A stretch of DNA of 32,058 nt from Ignavibacteriota bacterium (GCA_016212665.1 JACREZ010000021.1:1-32058); one strand, 5' to 3'. Counted from the first letter of the stretch, positions 23,601-31,850 are shown. Program-made: numbers and translations. The notes: generated by a model from the letters alone, not told the origin.

Positions 23601-23856
23601 CTTCAGGTAATGTTTGGGAAACTATTTCCGAAGTCAAAAAGTTATATATCCAAGTTTGTCTGATTACGAATCGGACTCTACAGAATACTTTTTTTACCGA
23701 TGCAGTTTCATCCGTTCGTGGCTCTGCTTTTTGTGTGCCGAAAAGACAGAAACAGTACAGGAGCGAAATTGTTCATCGCTTTCATTCATTGCAACGCGAC
23801 ACCGCATACCGGTTCGTGTGTTGCGTGCATAATGGCACAGAAAGGAGAATCGCGTT

Positions 23857-24483
23857 ATGGCATCGAAAGATTATTTACCAAGAATTGACGCTCAGTTCGT
23901 CATCTGGTTTGCTAACTTTGTCGGAAAGGTTCCGCAGTATAAAGATACGTACGGAATCAAGGACGATGAAATCAACCAGTATTCGGCTGACTTGACTGCA
24001 TTGAAGGAACGATTGGAACTTATCGAATCAACGAAGAAAACACTGCACTCGTTGGTCGAGGGAAAAGATTCAATGATTTCCGATATCAGCAAGAGAATCC
24101 GGACGACGGCAATTCTTGTAAAACGTCATAAGGATTACAAAGCGGAAGACGGAGAAAATCTCGGAATCATTGCACCTGCCGATATGGATGAAGCAACACT
24201 CTCGGCAATTGCAAAACCAATGTTCCAGGCTCTCGCCATGAGCAACTTTGTCCGGCTCGATTGGATAAAGAGCGCTTATGATGGTGTTATCATTGAGTGC
24301 AAGCGGGGAAATGAAACAACATTTTCACGGCTTAGCCCAGATAACCGTTCGCCGTATGAAGATGCACGACCTAATCTTCAGCCGGACGTTCCCGAAATCC
24401 GCGTCTACAGAATGAGATACATTCTGAACGAAAAAGAAGTCGGGAATTGGTCTGACGAAGTAAAAGTCGTTGTGTTAATATAA
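23857..24483 (+). CDS. Conserved-type unknown protein with helical N-half and Fn3-like C-half
   Basis: AAAGGAGA lies just before the ATG, one of the best ribosome binding sites in the window. The 208-residue protein starts MASKDYLPRIDAQFVIWFANFVGKVP and has a helical first half (ALKERLELIESTKKTLHSLVEGKDSMISDI). The C-terminal half reads VRLDWIKSAYDGVIIECKRG...VPEIRVYRMRYILNEKEVGNWSDEVKVVV, like a fibronectin-III-type sandwich. I recall similar unnamed proteins in Bacteroidota and other phyla but cannot name a function. It has no signal peptide. It follows the 21-bp minisatellite and is followed by a hairpin terminator, so it is a single-gene unit. Confidence 0.72.
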   Translation: MASKDYLPRIDAQFVIWFANFVGKVPQYKDTYGIKDDEINQYSADLTALKERLELIESTKKTLHSLVEGKDSMISDISKRIRTTAILVKRHKDYKAEDGENLGIIAPADMDEATLSAIAKPMFQALAMSNFVRLDWIKSAYDGVIIECKRGNETTFSRLSPDNRSPYEDARPNLQPDVPEIRVYRMRYILNEKEVGNWSDEVKVVVLI

Positions 24484-24484
24484 A

Positions 24485-24535
24485 CGACACAGGAAGAAAT
24501 GGGGGCGGGGAGGTACCACCTCGCCCCTGTGTTTT
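24485..24535 (+). terminator. Strong hairpin terminator after the 23857 gene
   Basis: GGGGCGGGGAGG and CCTCGCCCC form a near-perfect GC-rich stem around GTACCA, extended by the outer ACACAGG/CCTGTGT pair. A short T run (GTTTTC) follows. It begins just after the stop codon at 24483. Confidence 0.65.
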
Positions 24536-24575
24536 CAAAAATGTAGGGCGGTTTTAACAAATACAAATTAATATC

Positions 24576-24635
24576 GAATGTCGAATAAGGAATTATGAAT
24601 TTTGAAGTAAATTTCCACTTCATAATTCGACATTC
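24576..24635. repeat. Imperfect inverted repeat (GAATGTCGAAT...TTATGAA)
   Basis: The left arm is GAATGTCG, AATAAGG, AATTATGAA (24576-24599). The right arm TTCATAATT CGACATTC (24619-24635) is its complement lacking the 7-base middle. It is a dispersed-repeat-style hairpin. Confidence 0.6.
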
Positions 24636-24680
24636 AATGTTCATTCTTCATTATTAGAAGTCTTTGCATTACCTCGTATT

Positions 24681-24748
24681 TGTCATGCCGAACTTGTTTC
24701 GGCATCTAAACAAGCGCCGATAGACCCTGAAACAAGTTCAGGGTGACG
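24681..24748. repeat. Interspersed palindromic repeat, TGTCATGCCGAAC type
   Basis: TGTCATGCCGAACTTGTTTC starts a segment with two self-complementary stems (GCCGA/TCGGC and CCTGA/TCAGG). The GAACTTGTTTC and GAAACAAGTTC parts are also complementary to each other. It ends in GGGTGACG. It belongs to the same broad class as the element at 6022-6063. Confidence 0.7.
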
Positions 24749-24828
24749 TTGTCGTAGGGTTTTACAAATCCTTCTATTCGAACTACCATGTATCTTCTAA
24801 GTTGGTGAGCAGAAGCAATAACCGGCAA

Positions 24829-25911
24829 TCAATTCTCAACAATTCTCTGGGTACAATCGTAGAGGTCGCAACACGTGTGGCAGACACGCTTGTGTGCGCG
24901 GAAATCTATGAACTCCACATCCGGTGCTAAATATTCGTTTCTCACCTGTTCTTCCCGCAGTAAATCGGTGCTGAGATATTTTTTGTTATCATCCGGAAAG
25001 ACCGTAACGACAACGGCATCAGCGCCGAGTTGATTTTGCACTTTCAGCGCTCCAACAAAATTCGCTCCCGAAGAAATACCAACTGCAATCCCTAATTGTG
25101 CGGCGAGCTTTTGCGACATCAGGATTGCATCCCCATCATTCGCACTCACTACATCATTTAGTTGGTCAAGTTTCACAATTGGAGGAATAAACTCGTCCGA
25201 GATTCCCTGAATACGATGATGACCGACTTTGTGTCCCGATGTAAGTGTCGGCGACTCTGTCGGTTGTAATGGATAAATACACACTTTTGGATTCTTGCTA
25301 CGAAGATACCGTCCAACCCCCATGATTGTCCCTCCCGTTCCAACCCCTGCAACAAACGCATCGGGTTTCCGTCCGGTAAACCCTAACTGCCACCATATTT
25401 CAGGACCTGTTGTTAGTTCGTGTGCTTCAATGTTTGCTTCGTTGGAGAATTGACAGGGGAGAAAAACATTATTTTCATTCTTTGCAAGTTCTTCTGTCTG
25501 ACGTATGCTTCCCACAAAACCTCCTTCTTCACGAGTCACCGGTTTCACTTTCGCACCGAGACTCCGAATCAGGTCAACTCGTTCGCGGCTCATCCAATCC
25601 GGCATGAAGATAACAACGGGATGACCAAGTGCTTTGCCAATTGCCGCAAAAGAAATTCCTGTGTTGCCGCTCGTTGCTTCGACGATTGTGTCTCCCGGCT
25701 TCACAAGTTCTTCGTTGTACGCTCGTTGCATGATGTGGAATGCCATTCTATCTTTGATGCTTCCGGTCATGTTCATGTGTTCTGCTTTGGCGTAGAGTTT
25801 CCGCATCTTCCCCTGAAATGTGAAATGGATTTCAAGTAGCGGCGTGTTCCCCACCATGTGTTTGATTCCTTTAAAACGGTCAACGGTTGGTTTTACAACT
25901 GTATTATTCAT
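24829..25911 (-). CDS. Cysteine synthase-family PLP enzyme with a Cys-rich C-terminal tail
   Basis: The 360-residue protein has the fold-type II PLP layout of O-acetylserine sulfhydrylase / cystathionine beta-synthase. VGNTPLLEI opens the domain, [11 protein letters not shown] holds the PLP lysine K53, [10 protein letters not shown] (80-89) binds the cofactor phosphate/substrate, and [12 protein letters not shown] is the phosphate loop. It would make cysteine or a related beta-substituted amino acid. After the usual end there is an extension [20 protein letters not shown] with four clustered cysteines, which could bind metal or sense thiols. The ordinary CysK/CysM lacks this. The gene stands alone, and no strong promoter was identified. 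Confidence 0.85.
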   Translation of the reverse strand: MNNTVVKPTVDRFKGIKHMVGNTPLLEIHFTFQGKMRKLYAKAEHMNMTGSIKDRMAFHIMQRAYNEELVKPGDTIVEATSGNTGISFAAIGKALGHPVVIFMPDWMSRERVDLIRSLGAKVKPVTREEGGFVGSIRQTEELAKNENNVFLPCQFSNEANIEAHELTTGPEIWWQLGFTGRKPDAFVAGVGTGGTIMGVGRYLRSKNPKVCIYPLQPTESPTLTSGHKVGHHRIQGISDEFIPPIVKLDQLNDVVSANDGDAILMSQKLAAQLGIAVGISSGANFVGALKVQNQLGADAVVVTVFPDDNKKYLSTDLLREEQVRNEYLAPDVEFIDFRAHKRVCHTCCDLYDCTQRIVEN

Positions 25912-26025
25912 TGTTCATCATTTTCATTTCAACTTTGAATTTATTCGGGCATTTGGAGAGAATGCTTATCAATAATTCGGCACCTATTTACGATTTCTCT
26001 TTGGGAATTTCATCAGTATTATTTT

Positions 26026-27261
26026 TCATGTCTTATCACAGAACAGTTCCACTTCCCTCACAATCCTCTCCAAATCAATCATCTGAACACACTCAAGATT
26101 GTACGGGCATTGATGTTTCCAACATGGCGAGCAGTGCAAACTTTCAGGAATCAACTTCACTCCCCTGTCATACAAATCAATCTCTTGCGAGCAACTGACG
26201 CCGAACCACGCAACAACAAATTTCTTCAACCCAATTGCTACGTGCATCCCGAACGAATCGCCGGAGATGACAACATCGCACACGTTTTCGTAACAGATTC
26301 CTCGTCGCAATCCTTCCGTCGTTGGCGTGCTAACAACCTTCTTCCCGACACGACGAACAATTTCTGCATTCCGTTCCGTGTCTTCGGGTCCTCCAAGCAA
26401 CACAAGTTTCAAATTCGCTCGCTTCGATAATTCATTGATGAGAATGACGTGTTGGTCAATGGTCATCTTCTTGTTCGGGTAGAGTAAGGAGCAACCGGTG
26501 TTAAAACCAACTATCTTGATTTCGGATTGCGAATTTCGGATTGCGGATTGATTACTGATTGATGATTTTTGATTTACGATTGAAGATTGAATCCTAAATC
26601 CTGAATCCTGAATCCTTTTATCGTCGAAGATGATGGTTTCTCTATAACACCGAGTAAATTCTTTTTCTTCTTCCGTCAGGTTAAGTACGTATTCGTCTCT
26701 CTTCCATTTCAATCCCATTGCCTCGGTCAGGAGTTGTGTGTTTGGCTTTTGGTTGATGCGGAACTTGAGTTCATCATCAAGTCCGAGACGGTAATTGTAC
26801 TCCGCTTCTTTGTTGAGTGGAGTGATGACGCCGTTCTTGTTCAGTCCGTAACCAAGTTTCTTCTTCGCATTGATTGACATGATGAACGCACCTGCCTGTT
26901 GGGATTTATCAATGTTCATCACCAAATCAAATTCCATTGTCTGAAGTTTAAGCCAACTTTCCGGTTCCCATACAAATACTTTGTCAATGTACTCATTGTT
27001 ATCAAGCAGGCGATACGCGTTCTTCAACGTAATCCAATAAATTGTACTGTGCTTGTACTTCCGTTTGATTGCGGGAAGAAGCGAAGTCGTAACCAACACA
27101 TTTCCCATCGCTTCGAGATTGATGATGAGAATGCGCGTTCCTCGTGGCTTCGGGTCAACACATTCATCTAAACAATTCGTACCGGGGAAACAAGGTTTGT
27201 AACCGGTGAAGTGCTTGCAATCGGGAATCGTAATTTTCTTTTTTGATTTTCTCTTTGTCAT
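26026..27261 (-). CDS. Glycosyltransferase family 9 (heptosyltransferase-like) with an inserted repeat
   Basis: The 411-residue protein has the GT9 plan. RGTRILIINLEAMGNVLVTTSLLPAIKRKY is the N-terminal Rossmann strand and loop, KIVGFNTGCS and LVLLGGPEDTER are in the C-terminal domain, and DVVISGDSFGMHVAIGLKKFVVAWFG is the nucleotide-sugar site. It carries a Cys cluster at the N-terminus (CKHFTGYKPCFPGTNCLDEC, 15-34) and another near the end (CSPCWKHQCPYNLEC), suggesting metal binding. Residues about 216-249 are foreign-looking, rich in Ser, Gln, Ile and Asn (RIQDSGFRIQSS and onward), and come from a 102-bp repeat that keeps the frame. It lies 17 bases after a second GT9 gene and probably builds surface glycan. 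Confidence 0.83.
   Translation of the reverse strand: MTKRKSKKKITIPDCKHFTGYKPCFPGTNCLDECVDPKPRGTRILIINLEAMGNVLVTTSLLPAIKRKYKHSTIYWITLKNAYRLLDNNEYIDKVFVWEPESWLKLQTMEFDLVMNIDKSQQAGAFIMSINAKKKLGYGLNKNGVITPLNKEAEYNYRLGLDDELKFRINQKPNTQLLTEAMGLKWKRDEYVLNLTEEEKEFTRCYRETIIFDDKRIQDSGFRIQSSIVNQKSSISNQSAIRNSQSEIKIVGFNTGCSLLYPNKKMTIDQHVILINELSKRANLKLVLLGGPEDTERNAEIVRRVGKKVVSTPTTEGLRRGICYENVCDVVISGDSFGMHVAIGLKKFVVAWFGVSCSQEIDLYDRGVKLIPESLHCSPCWKHQCPYNLECVQMIDLERIVREVELFCDKT
26515..26616. repeat. 102-bp in-frame repeat cluster in the GT9 gene
   Basis: The segment is made of short related words: ATTTCGGATTGCG twice, GATTACTGATTGATG, GATTTACGATTGAAGATTG, then ATCCTGAATCCTGAATCC. It has exactly 34 codons and falls between conserved GT9 segments. 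Its words also appear in the gaps near 4805 and in the T9SS domain at 9813. Confidence 0.7.
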
Positions 27262-27278
27262 TACAATGTGAAGATGTT

Positions 27279-28349
27279 TTAAATTGTTGGTTCGAGTTTT
27301 GGGTTTTGAGTTTTGACGCTTGAGATGAGACGTTGACTTGCAAGAAAAACTTCCTCAACTGATAGTTCTTCCATACACGGATTTCCAATCGGGCATTTGG
27401 TGAAATTGCAACCCAAGCATCCAAGCCGTTCGTTCCGAACAATTTCCGATTGATTCCCGAATGGTCCTTGCAACATCGGGTTTGTCGGACCGAAGATTGC
27501 AACTGTCGATGTTCCCATAGCTGCCGCAATGTGCATGGGACCGGAATCGTTTGTAACCATCATTGAGCAACGTTGTAAAATTGCCGCAAGTTGCTTTAGC
27601 GTTGTTGCCGGAATCAGTATTGCTTTGTTTGTCATAAGTGTTGCAAGTCGTTCTGCATCATCCCGCTCGCCCGGTCCCCACAGCAAAAGTATTTTCGCCT
27701 GATGCTGTTCAACAAGCATATCTGCAAGTTCGGCATATTTCGGAATTGCCCATCGTTTCGTGTACCACCCTCCTGCCGCGTTCAATGCCACAACAAAAGA
27801 ATCATTCAATCCCGATTCCAAAAAATATCTGAATGCAAATATCTCATCATTCTCTGTAATCGTCATCCGTAATTTCTGTCCGCTATCGGCGGGTGAAAAA
27901 TCCGTTACTGCAAAACCGAGCGCTCGAACCGCATCAAGATTAAATTCCGTGTTATGAACTTCTCCACCTCTCGGCTCTACAACGATATTGTAACACTTCT
28001 CTCTCCACCCAAACCGATACCCGACACGATAGTGCGCTCCGCTGAAATACGTCACCAACGCGCTTCGCGGGTTGCCGAACAAATCAATCACCAAATCATA
28101 CTTCCGGCTTCGGACATTCCAAATCAAACCTAAACCGCTTTGCTTTTTTCCATCAAACACCAAAACATTGTTGATGTCGGGATTCCCTTCGATAATATCC
28201 CTGCTCGGCTTTTCCGTCAGAAAATCAATCTGAGCATCAGGAAACGCAAGCCGGAGATTGCGGATAACGACAGTTGAAAGAACAACATCGCCAATTGCTC
28301 GAAGTTTGATAATCAGGATTTTCCGTATTCTGGAGCGGTCTATGTTCAT
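27279..28349 (-). CDS. Glycosyltransferase family 9 (heptosyltransferase-like)
   Basis: I chose the ATG at 28347-28349 (MNIDRSRIRKILIIKLRAIGDVVLST). The upstream TTG would add three residues. The 356-residue protein shows the GT9 N-terminal motif IKLRAIGDVVLST and YDLVIDLFGNPRSALVTYFSGAHYRVGY in the acceptor domain. The donor-site signature is MTNDSGPMHIAAAMGTSTVAIFGPTNP. Near the end it has CLGCNFTKCPIGNPC, a Cys set similar to that of the neighbouring GT9. Such enzymes transfer heptose from ADP-heptose to lipopolysaccharide core in the cytosol-facing membrane. The donor and acceptor here are unknown. The two genes form one operon. Confidence 0.88.
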   Translation of the reverse strand: MNIDRSRIRKILIIKLRAIGDVVLSTVVIRNLRLAFPDAQIDFLTEKPSRDIIEGNPDINNVLVFDGKKQSGLGLIWNVRSRKYDLVIDLFGNPRSALVTYFSGAHYRVGYRFGWREKCYNIVVEPRGGEVHNTEFNLDAVRALGFAVTDFSPADSGQKLRMTITENDEIFAFRYFLESGLNDSFVVALNAAGGWYTKRWAIPKYAELADMLVEQHQAKILLLWGPGERDDAERLATLMTNKAILIPATTLKQLAAILQRCSMMVTNDSGPMHIAAAMGTSTVAIFGPTNPMLQGPFGNQSEIVRNERLGCLGCNFTKCPIGNPCMEELSVEEVFLASQRLISSVKTQNPKLEPTI

Positions 28350-28358
28350 GTGGTTCAA

Positions 28359-28676
28359 ACGGTGGCAATATAGAAAAACGGTGCTTCTGATTCAAGTTGA
28401 TGGCTTCTTTGAGGGTTACTGGTTTGAGGTTTCTGGTTTGATTTTTTTTTGTTTTGGGTTTATGGTTTAGAGTTTCGGGTTAAAACTTCACACAGCGAGA
28501 CAAATATAAATATCCCAGAATCTATTGTATAACATAACGAATCAAAATTTGACTAATTACCAATAAACCAGCTAACCGTCAACTGTCAACTCTACGAGCG
28601 TAGTCCATCAACCAATTAACTAATCACCAATTAACCAATCACGAACTCACGAATTAACTTTTTTTCAAGAAAATCC
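28359..28676. other. Gene-free low-complexity spacer between divergent genes
   Basis: This spacer holds no credible gene. It starts with a T/G-rich part built of GGTTT words (GAGGTTTCTGGTTTG and on to about 28485). A stretch of TTAACCAATCAC / ACCAATTAACTAATC words follows at about 28600-28650. The latter matches the reverse complement of the 23072-23095 repeat at 23 of 24 positions. Confidence 0.6.
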
Positions 28677-28705
28677 TTGACAAAGTTGCCATTTGTTTGT
28701 AAATT
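28677..28705 (+). promoter_or_regulatory. Sigma-70-type promoter of the large T9SS gene
   Basis: TTGACA (28677-28682) and TAAATT (28700-28705) are spaced by 17 bases. The leader to the ATG at 28805 would be about 93 bases. A second TATAAT at about 28723-28730 is possible but has no good -35. Confidence 0.5.
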
Positions 28706-28804
28706 CACGCACACTTGAACTTATATAATCAACTGGAATTACTGATTTTGACTGTTGTTACAAAACTCGAAAACATTTATCGCCTTCGCTCAAAAGGGTG
28801 CATT

Positions 28805-31054
28805 ATGAATTACAAACTTTTCCGATGGAGTTTTCTGTTTCTCCTTCTCACTTCGTTTGCTTTTGCTCAATCTTCATTCTGGGTTCCGACAGCCGGACCG
28901 TTGCGGATTTCTGTCTCATCTCTTGCTTTAAATTCGCAAGGTCATCTCTTTGCAGGTACATACACAAAAGGAATGTACCGCTCGACTGATAACGGAACTT
29001 CGTGGGCACAAATCAACAATGGATTGCCGGAAGCACGGATTTATTCCATTGGAGTTTCCCGCTCGCCCCGAAATCATGACAACATTTTTGTTGCAACACA
29101 CGGCGCAGGCGTGTTCCGTTCGACAAACAACGGAGAACGATGGTACCGTGTCGGATTTAACGACACGAGCAAATACATCGAATCAATTGTGATTGACCTT
29201 GAAGGAAATGTGTTCGCTTCAGCGCATCATATTTGGTACGACAGAAGCACGTTGTACCGTTCGACTGATAACGGAGCGTACTGGGAAGTAACCGAAATTG
29301 ACAACCCGCTCGTCAACACGGCGACAATTTCTTTGTTGATTCCGACAACGGGCAAATACAAAGGAAAATTATTCGCCGGTACGAACTGGGGAATTTATCG
29401 CTCAGAAAACTTTGGCAACGATTGGGAACGCATTGTTCCGGTTGGGACGAACTTTGCTGTCAACTCAATCGCCATCAATTACAAAGGAGATATTTACGCG
29501 GCGGCAAGTGATAGTGCTGTGTATAAATCGGTTGATAGCGGAATGAATTGGTCACACGCAAAGGTTACGAACGATAAAGTTCTTTCACTTGCAATTACGC
29601 CGAACGGTGTATTGTTTGCCGCAACATACGGAAGCGGATTGTATCGTTCGCTTGATGATGGAAAAACATGGCACTCATTGCAATCCGGTTTGGATAACGA
29701 GTTGATGCTCTCTGTTGCTTATGCCGATGCCGGAGATTACAGTACATACGTTTATGCAGGCGGAACAGGACTCGGAACATTCCGAAGTCGAAATTCTACA
29801 ACGCCGTTTGCTCTCAATCGGTACGATATTTTATTTGGCGATGTGAAAGTCGGACAATCAAAAACAGATTCCATTGTCGTTACAAACATGGACACAACCG
29901 ATTTGGCAATTTCCCGACCAATAGTACCTGAATATTTTAGTGTAACTCCCTCTGATACGACCATCTCCGTTGGCGGAAGCGTGAAATATTATGTCACATT
30001 TACCCCGACATGGTACGATACGGTTGAAAGTTCAACGATTTTTAACAGCACGGCAAACTCTTCCCCCGATGAAGTATTGATTTGGGGAATCGGTCGTGCG
30101 GCGGATACGCGGCTTCTTCAATCGGGACTTGCATACGGTCGCGTGTATCTCGGAAAGTATTCCGAAATGTCTGTGCGAATTAAAAATACCGGCAACGATA
30201 CGCTTCGCTTCACCAATATCTACACAAGCGATTCCGTCTTTACCGCGTGGTCTGATGTAAATGAAGTTCTCCCGCGTGAATACGCGTACATCACAATTAA
30301 ATTCACTCCGAGAATTCATGGTCCGTACGCGGGCTTCACCGTCATCGAGAGTAACTCGATGTCATCTCCCGACACAATTTGGATGAACGGTTTCGGTCGC
30401 GGGTATCCTGTTCCGTTTATGAATGTTGCTCAAGTGAAATTCGGAAATGTGAAAGTCGGAAACCAGAAGGACACAGTTCTTTCCGTTACCAATATTGGTG
30501 AAGATACGCTCTGGATTTCCAAGTTTGAATCGAACAACTCCGAGTTCAGCGTGAAAATTGATAAATCGCCTGTGCCGCCCGGAGAGAAAAGAAATTTCAC
30601 TGTAAGTTTCTCCCCTTACTCAAAAGGCGAAGTGTATGCAGCAATTTTCCTGTACAGCAACGCGCTCTCCTCTCCCGATTCGATTATTGTTCACGGTCTC
30701 GGCGACCCGCCGACCGACATCAAAACGCTTGAAGGAACACCGACGGAGTTTGCGTTGTACCAGAACTATCCCAACCCGTTCAACCCTGCAACATATTTTC
30801 GATTTGCCCTTCCTCAGGATGGCGCAGTGAAAATCACTCTCTACAACCAACTCGGTTCAGAAGTTACAACGGTAGTTGAAGAAATTTTACCTGCCGGCTA
30901 CTACGAAACCTACTGGCGCAACACCGGCTTCCCGAGCGGCGTGTATTATTACCGTTTCATCGTCCGAACTGTCCGTACCGAAAACGATATGGAACTCAAT
31001 CCTCCATCAAATATTATTTTTGAGGAGATGAAGAAGTTGGTGCTGGTGAAGTGA
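28805..31054 (+). CDS. Large T9SS-secreted protein: BNR propeller, HYDIN-like repeats, sorting domain
   Basis: The start at 28805 follows AAAGGGTG and gives a signal peptide (FLFLLLTSFAFAQ). An upstream frame start at 28715 only adds a non-signal leader. The 749-residue protein has sialidase/BNR-type propeller repeats (GMYRSTDNGTSW, GVFRSTNNGERW, TLYRSTDNGAYW, GLYRSLDDGKTW). Three choice-of-anchor-D / HYDIN-like beta domains follow (FGDVKVGQSKTDSIVVTNMDTTDL, VYLGKYSEMSVRIKNTGNDTLRF, FGNVKVGNQKDTVLSVTNIGEDTL). The end is a type IX sorting domain (ALYQNYPNPFNPATYFRFAL...FPSGVYYYRF, final KKLVLVK). It is exported by the T9SS and probably surface-bound. Its last 32 bases are repeated 752 bases downstream. 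Confidence 0.9.
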   Translation: MNYKLFRWSFLFLLLTSFAFAQSSFWVPTAGPLRISVSSLALNSQGHLFAGTYTKGMYRSTDNGTSWAQINNGLPEARIYSIGVSRSPRNHDNIFVATHGAGVFRSTNNGERWYRVGFNDTSKYIESIVIDLEGNVFASAHHIWYDRSTLYRSTDNGAYWEVTEIDNPLVNTATISLLIPTTGKYKGKLFAGTNWGIYRSENFGNDWERIVPVGTNFAVNSIAINYKGDIYAAASDSAVYKSVDSGMNWSHAKVTNDKVLSLAITPNGVLFAATYGSGLYRSLDDGKTWHSLQSGLDNELMLSVAYADAGDYSTYVYAGGTGLGTFRSRNSTTPFALNRYDILFGDVKVGQSKTDSIVVTNMDTTDLAISRPIVPEYFSVTPSDTTISVGGSVKYYVTFTPTWYDTVESSTIFNSTANSSPDEVLIWGIGRAADTRLLQSGLAYGRVYLGKYSEMSVRIKNTGNDTLRFTNIYTSDSVFTAWSDVNEVLPREYAYITIKFTPRIHGPYAGFTVIESNSMSSPDTIWMNGFGRGYPVPFMNVAQVKFGNVKVGNQKDTVLSVTNIGEDTLWISKFESNNSEFSVKIDKSPVPPGEKRNFTVSFSPYSKGEVYAAIFLYSNALSSPDSIIVHGLGDPPTDIKTLEGTPTEFALYQNYPNPFNPATYFRFALPQDGAVKITLYNQLGSEVTTVVEEILPAGYYETYWRNTGFPSGVYYYRFIVRTVRTENDMELNPPSNIIFEEMKKLVLVK
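31023..31054 (+). repeat. 32-bp direct repeat, first copy (3' end of T9SS gene)
   Basis: This segment, coding the tail EMKKLVLVK and the stop, matches 31775-31806 at 30 of 32 positions, with the final 22 bases identical (GAAGTTGGTGCTGGTGAAG and TGA). The two copies bracket the nucleotidyltransferase module. Confidence 0.85.
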
Positions 31055-31073
31055 GATTTTCATTCAATGAAAT

Positions 31074-31280
31074 ATGAACGAACAAGACACCTCATTAAGA
31101 GTTGATAGAAATGTTTTGGTTGTAACAACTCTGGAGAGCGAACCAGATGATAAGATGTATTGGCTACGTCGCACTCCCGAAGAACGATTAGAGCAAGTTG
31201 AACTTTTACGCAGAATAAACTATGGCGATGAAGCTACCTCCCGACTTCAAAGATTTTTTGAAGTTGTTGAACGAGAATGA
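31074..31280 (+). CDS. Small protein paired with a nucleotidyltransferase, probable antitoxin-side partner
   Basis: The 68-residue protein starts at the ATG at 31074. It contains DRNVLVVTTLESEPDDKMYWLRRTPEERLEQVELLRRINYGDEATSRLQRFFEVVER. The pattern T.LES..DDK.YW....PEERLE..E.LR.INYG....RLQR is that of small proteins that commonly precede a nucleotidyltransferase gene in bacteria. The last 59 bases overlap the next gene, a sign of translational coupling. A role as antitoxin or partner is inferred from this pairing only. It lies in a short module bracketed by direct repeats. Confidence 0.6.
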   Translation: MNEQDTSLRVDRNVLVVTTLESEPDDKMYWLRRTPEERLEQVELLRRINYGDEATSRLQRFFEVVERE

Positions 31281-31668
31281 GGTAAAATATCTCCTCATCG
31301 GAGGTTATGCTGTCGGCTATCATGGTTATGTTCGGACTACCAATGATTTGGATATTTGGGTTAACCCGACTGCTTACAATGCAGAACGAGTTGTCACAGT
31401 GTTACAAAAATTTGGTTTCGATTTGCCTGACGTTAAAGTTGATTTATTTTTACAGGAAAAAAGAATCATTCGCATGGGAAATCCACCGATGCGGATTGAG
31501 CTATGTACAAGCATCTCCGGCGTCAATTTCGATGACTGTTTTCAAGAAAGAGTTGTAAATACCATTGACAACATTCATGTTAATATTATTAGCCTTGAAA
31601 AATTAAAGATTAACAAATTGGCAAGTGGAAGGCACAAGGATTTAGATGACCTCGAAAATTTACCTTGA
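31222..31668 (+). CDS. MNT/DUF6036-type nucleotidyltransferase, probable TA or defence partner
   Basis: The 148-residue protein has the minimal nucleotidyltransferase core. VKYLLIGGYAVGYHGYVRTTNDLDIWV carries the GG...R...D-x-D pattern, in which D-L-D binds metal, and KVDLFLQE offers a third acidic position. The later helices (LEKLKINKLASGRHKDLDDLENL) match the usual end. Such proteins add nucleotides to a target, and relatives act as toxins or as AbiE-type abortive-infection enzymes. It overlaps the small upstream gene by 59 bases. An inner ATG at 31228 is an alternative start. Function here is inferred. Confidence 0.78.
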   Translation: MAMKLPPDFKDFLKLLNENEVKYLLIGGYAVGYHGYVRTTNDLDIWVNPTAYNAERVVTVLQKFGFDLPDVKVDLFLQEKRIIRMGNPPMRIELCTSISGVNFDDCFQERVVNTIDNIHVNIISLEKLKINKLASGRHKDLDDLENLP

Positions 31669-31774
31669 ATATTTTATTAAGTAAAATACAATTGAGGAAA
31701 TTCGATAAACCAATGTTAAAAGGAGTCTGTTCCAACTACGATAAAACTTCCCCTCCTCCCTCCACACAATTTTA

Positions 31775-31806
31775 AGGATATGAGGAAGTTGGTGCTGGTG
31801 AAGTGA
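31775..31806 (+). repeat. 32-bp direct repeat, second copy, remnant of a T9SS gene 3' end
   Basis: Reading ATG AGG AAG and onward gives MRKLVLVK and a stop, the same tail as the gene ending at 31054. No T9SS domain precedes this copy, so it is a relic or an insertion boundary. Confidence 0.85.
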
Positions 31807-31850
31807 AACATATTTTATGAGCGTGTTGCCGAATACCGAAAAGTGTCTTT

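Noticed and set aside
23206-23637. Long open frames on both strands over the 21-bp array (Cys-heptad and GVAL-heptad peptides)
   Set aside because: A repeat unit of 21 bases leaves all frames open by arithmetic. The frames start at TTG or GTG without ribosome binding sites, so coding is not supported.
25887-26430. Plus-strand open frames at the 5' side of the cysteine-synthase gene and inside the GT9 gene
   Set aside because: Low-complexity Ser/Asn-rich shadows antisense to a clear GT9 sequence, with no ribosome binding site.
28715-28804. Earlier start of the large T9SS protein at 28715
   Set aside because: The added 30 residues hide the signal peptide, while the ATG at 28805 has AAAGGGTG before it.
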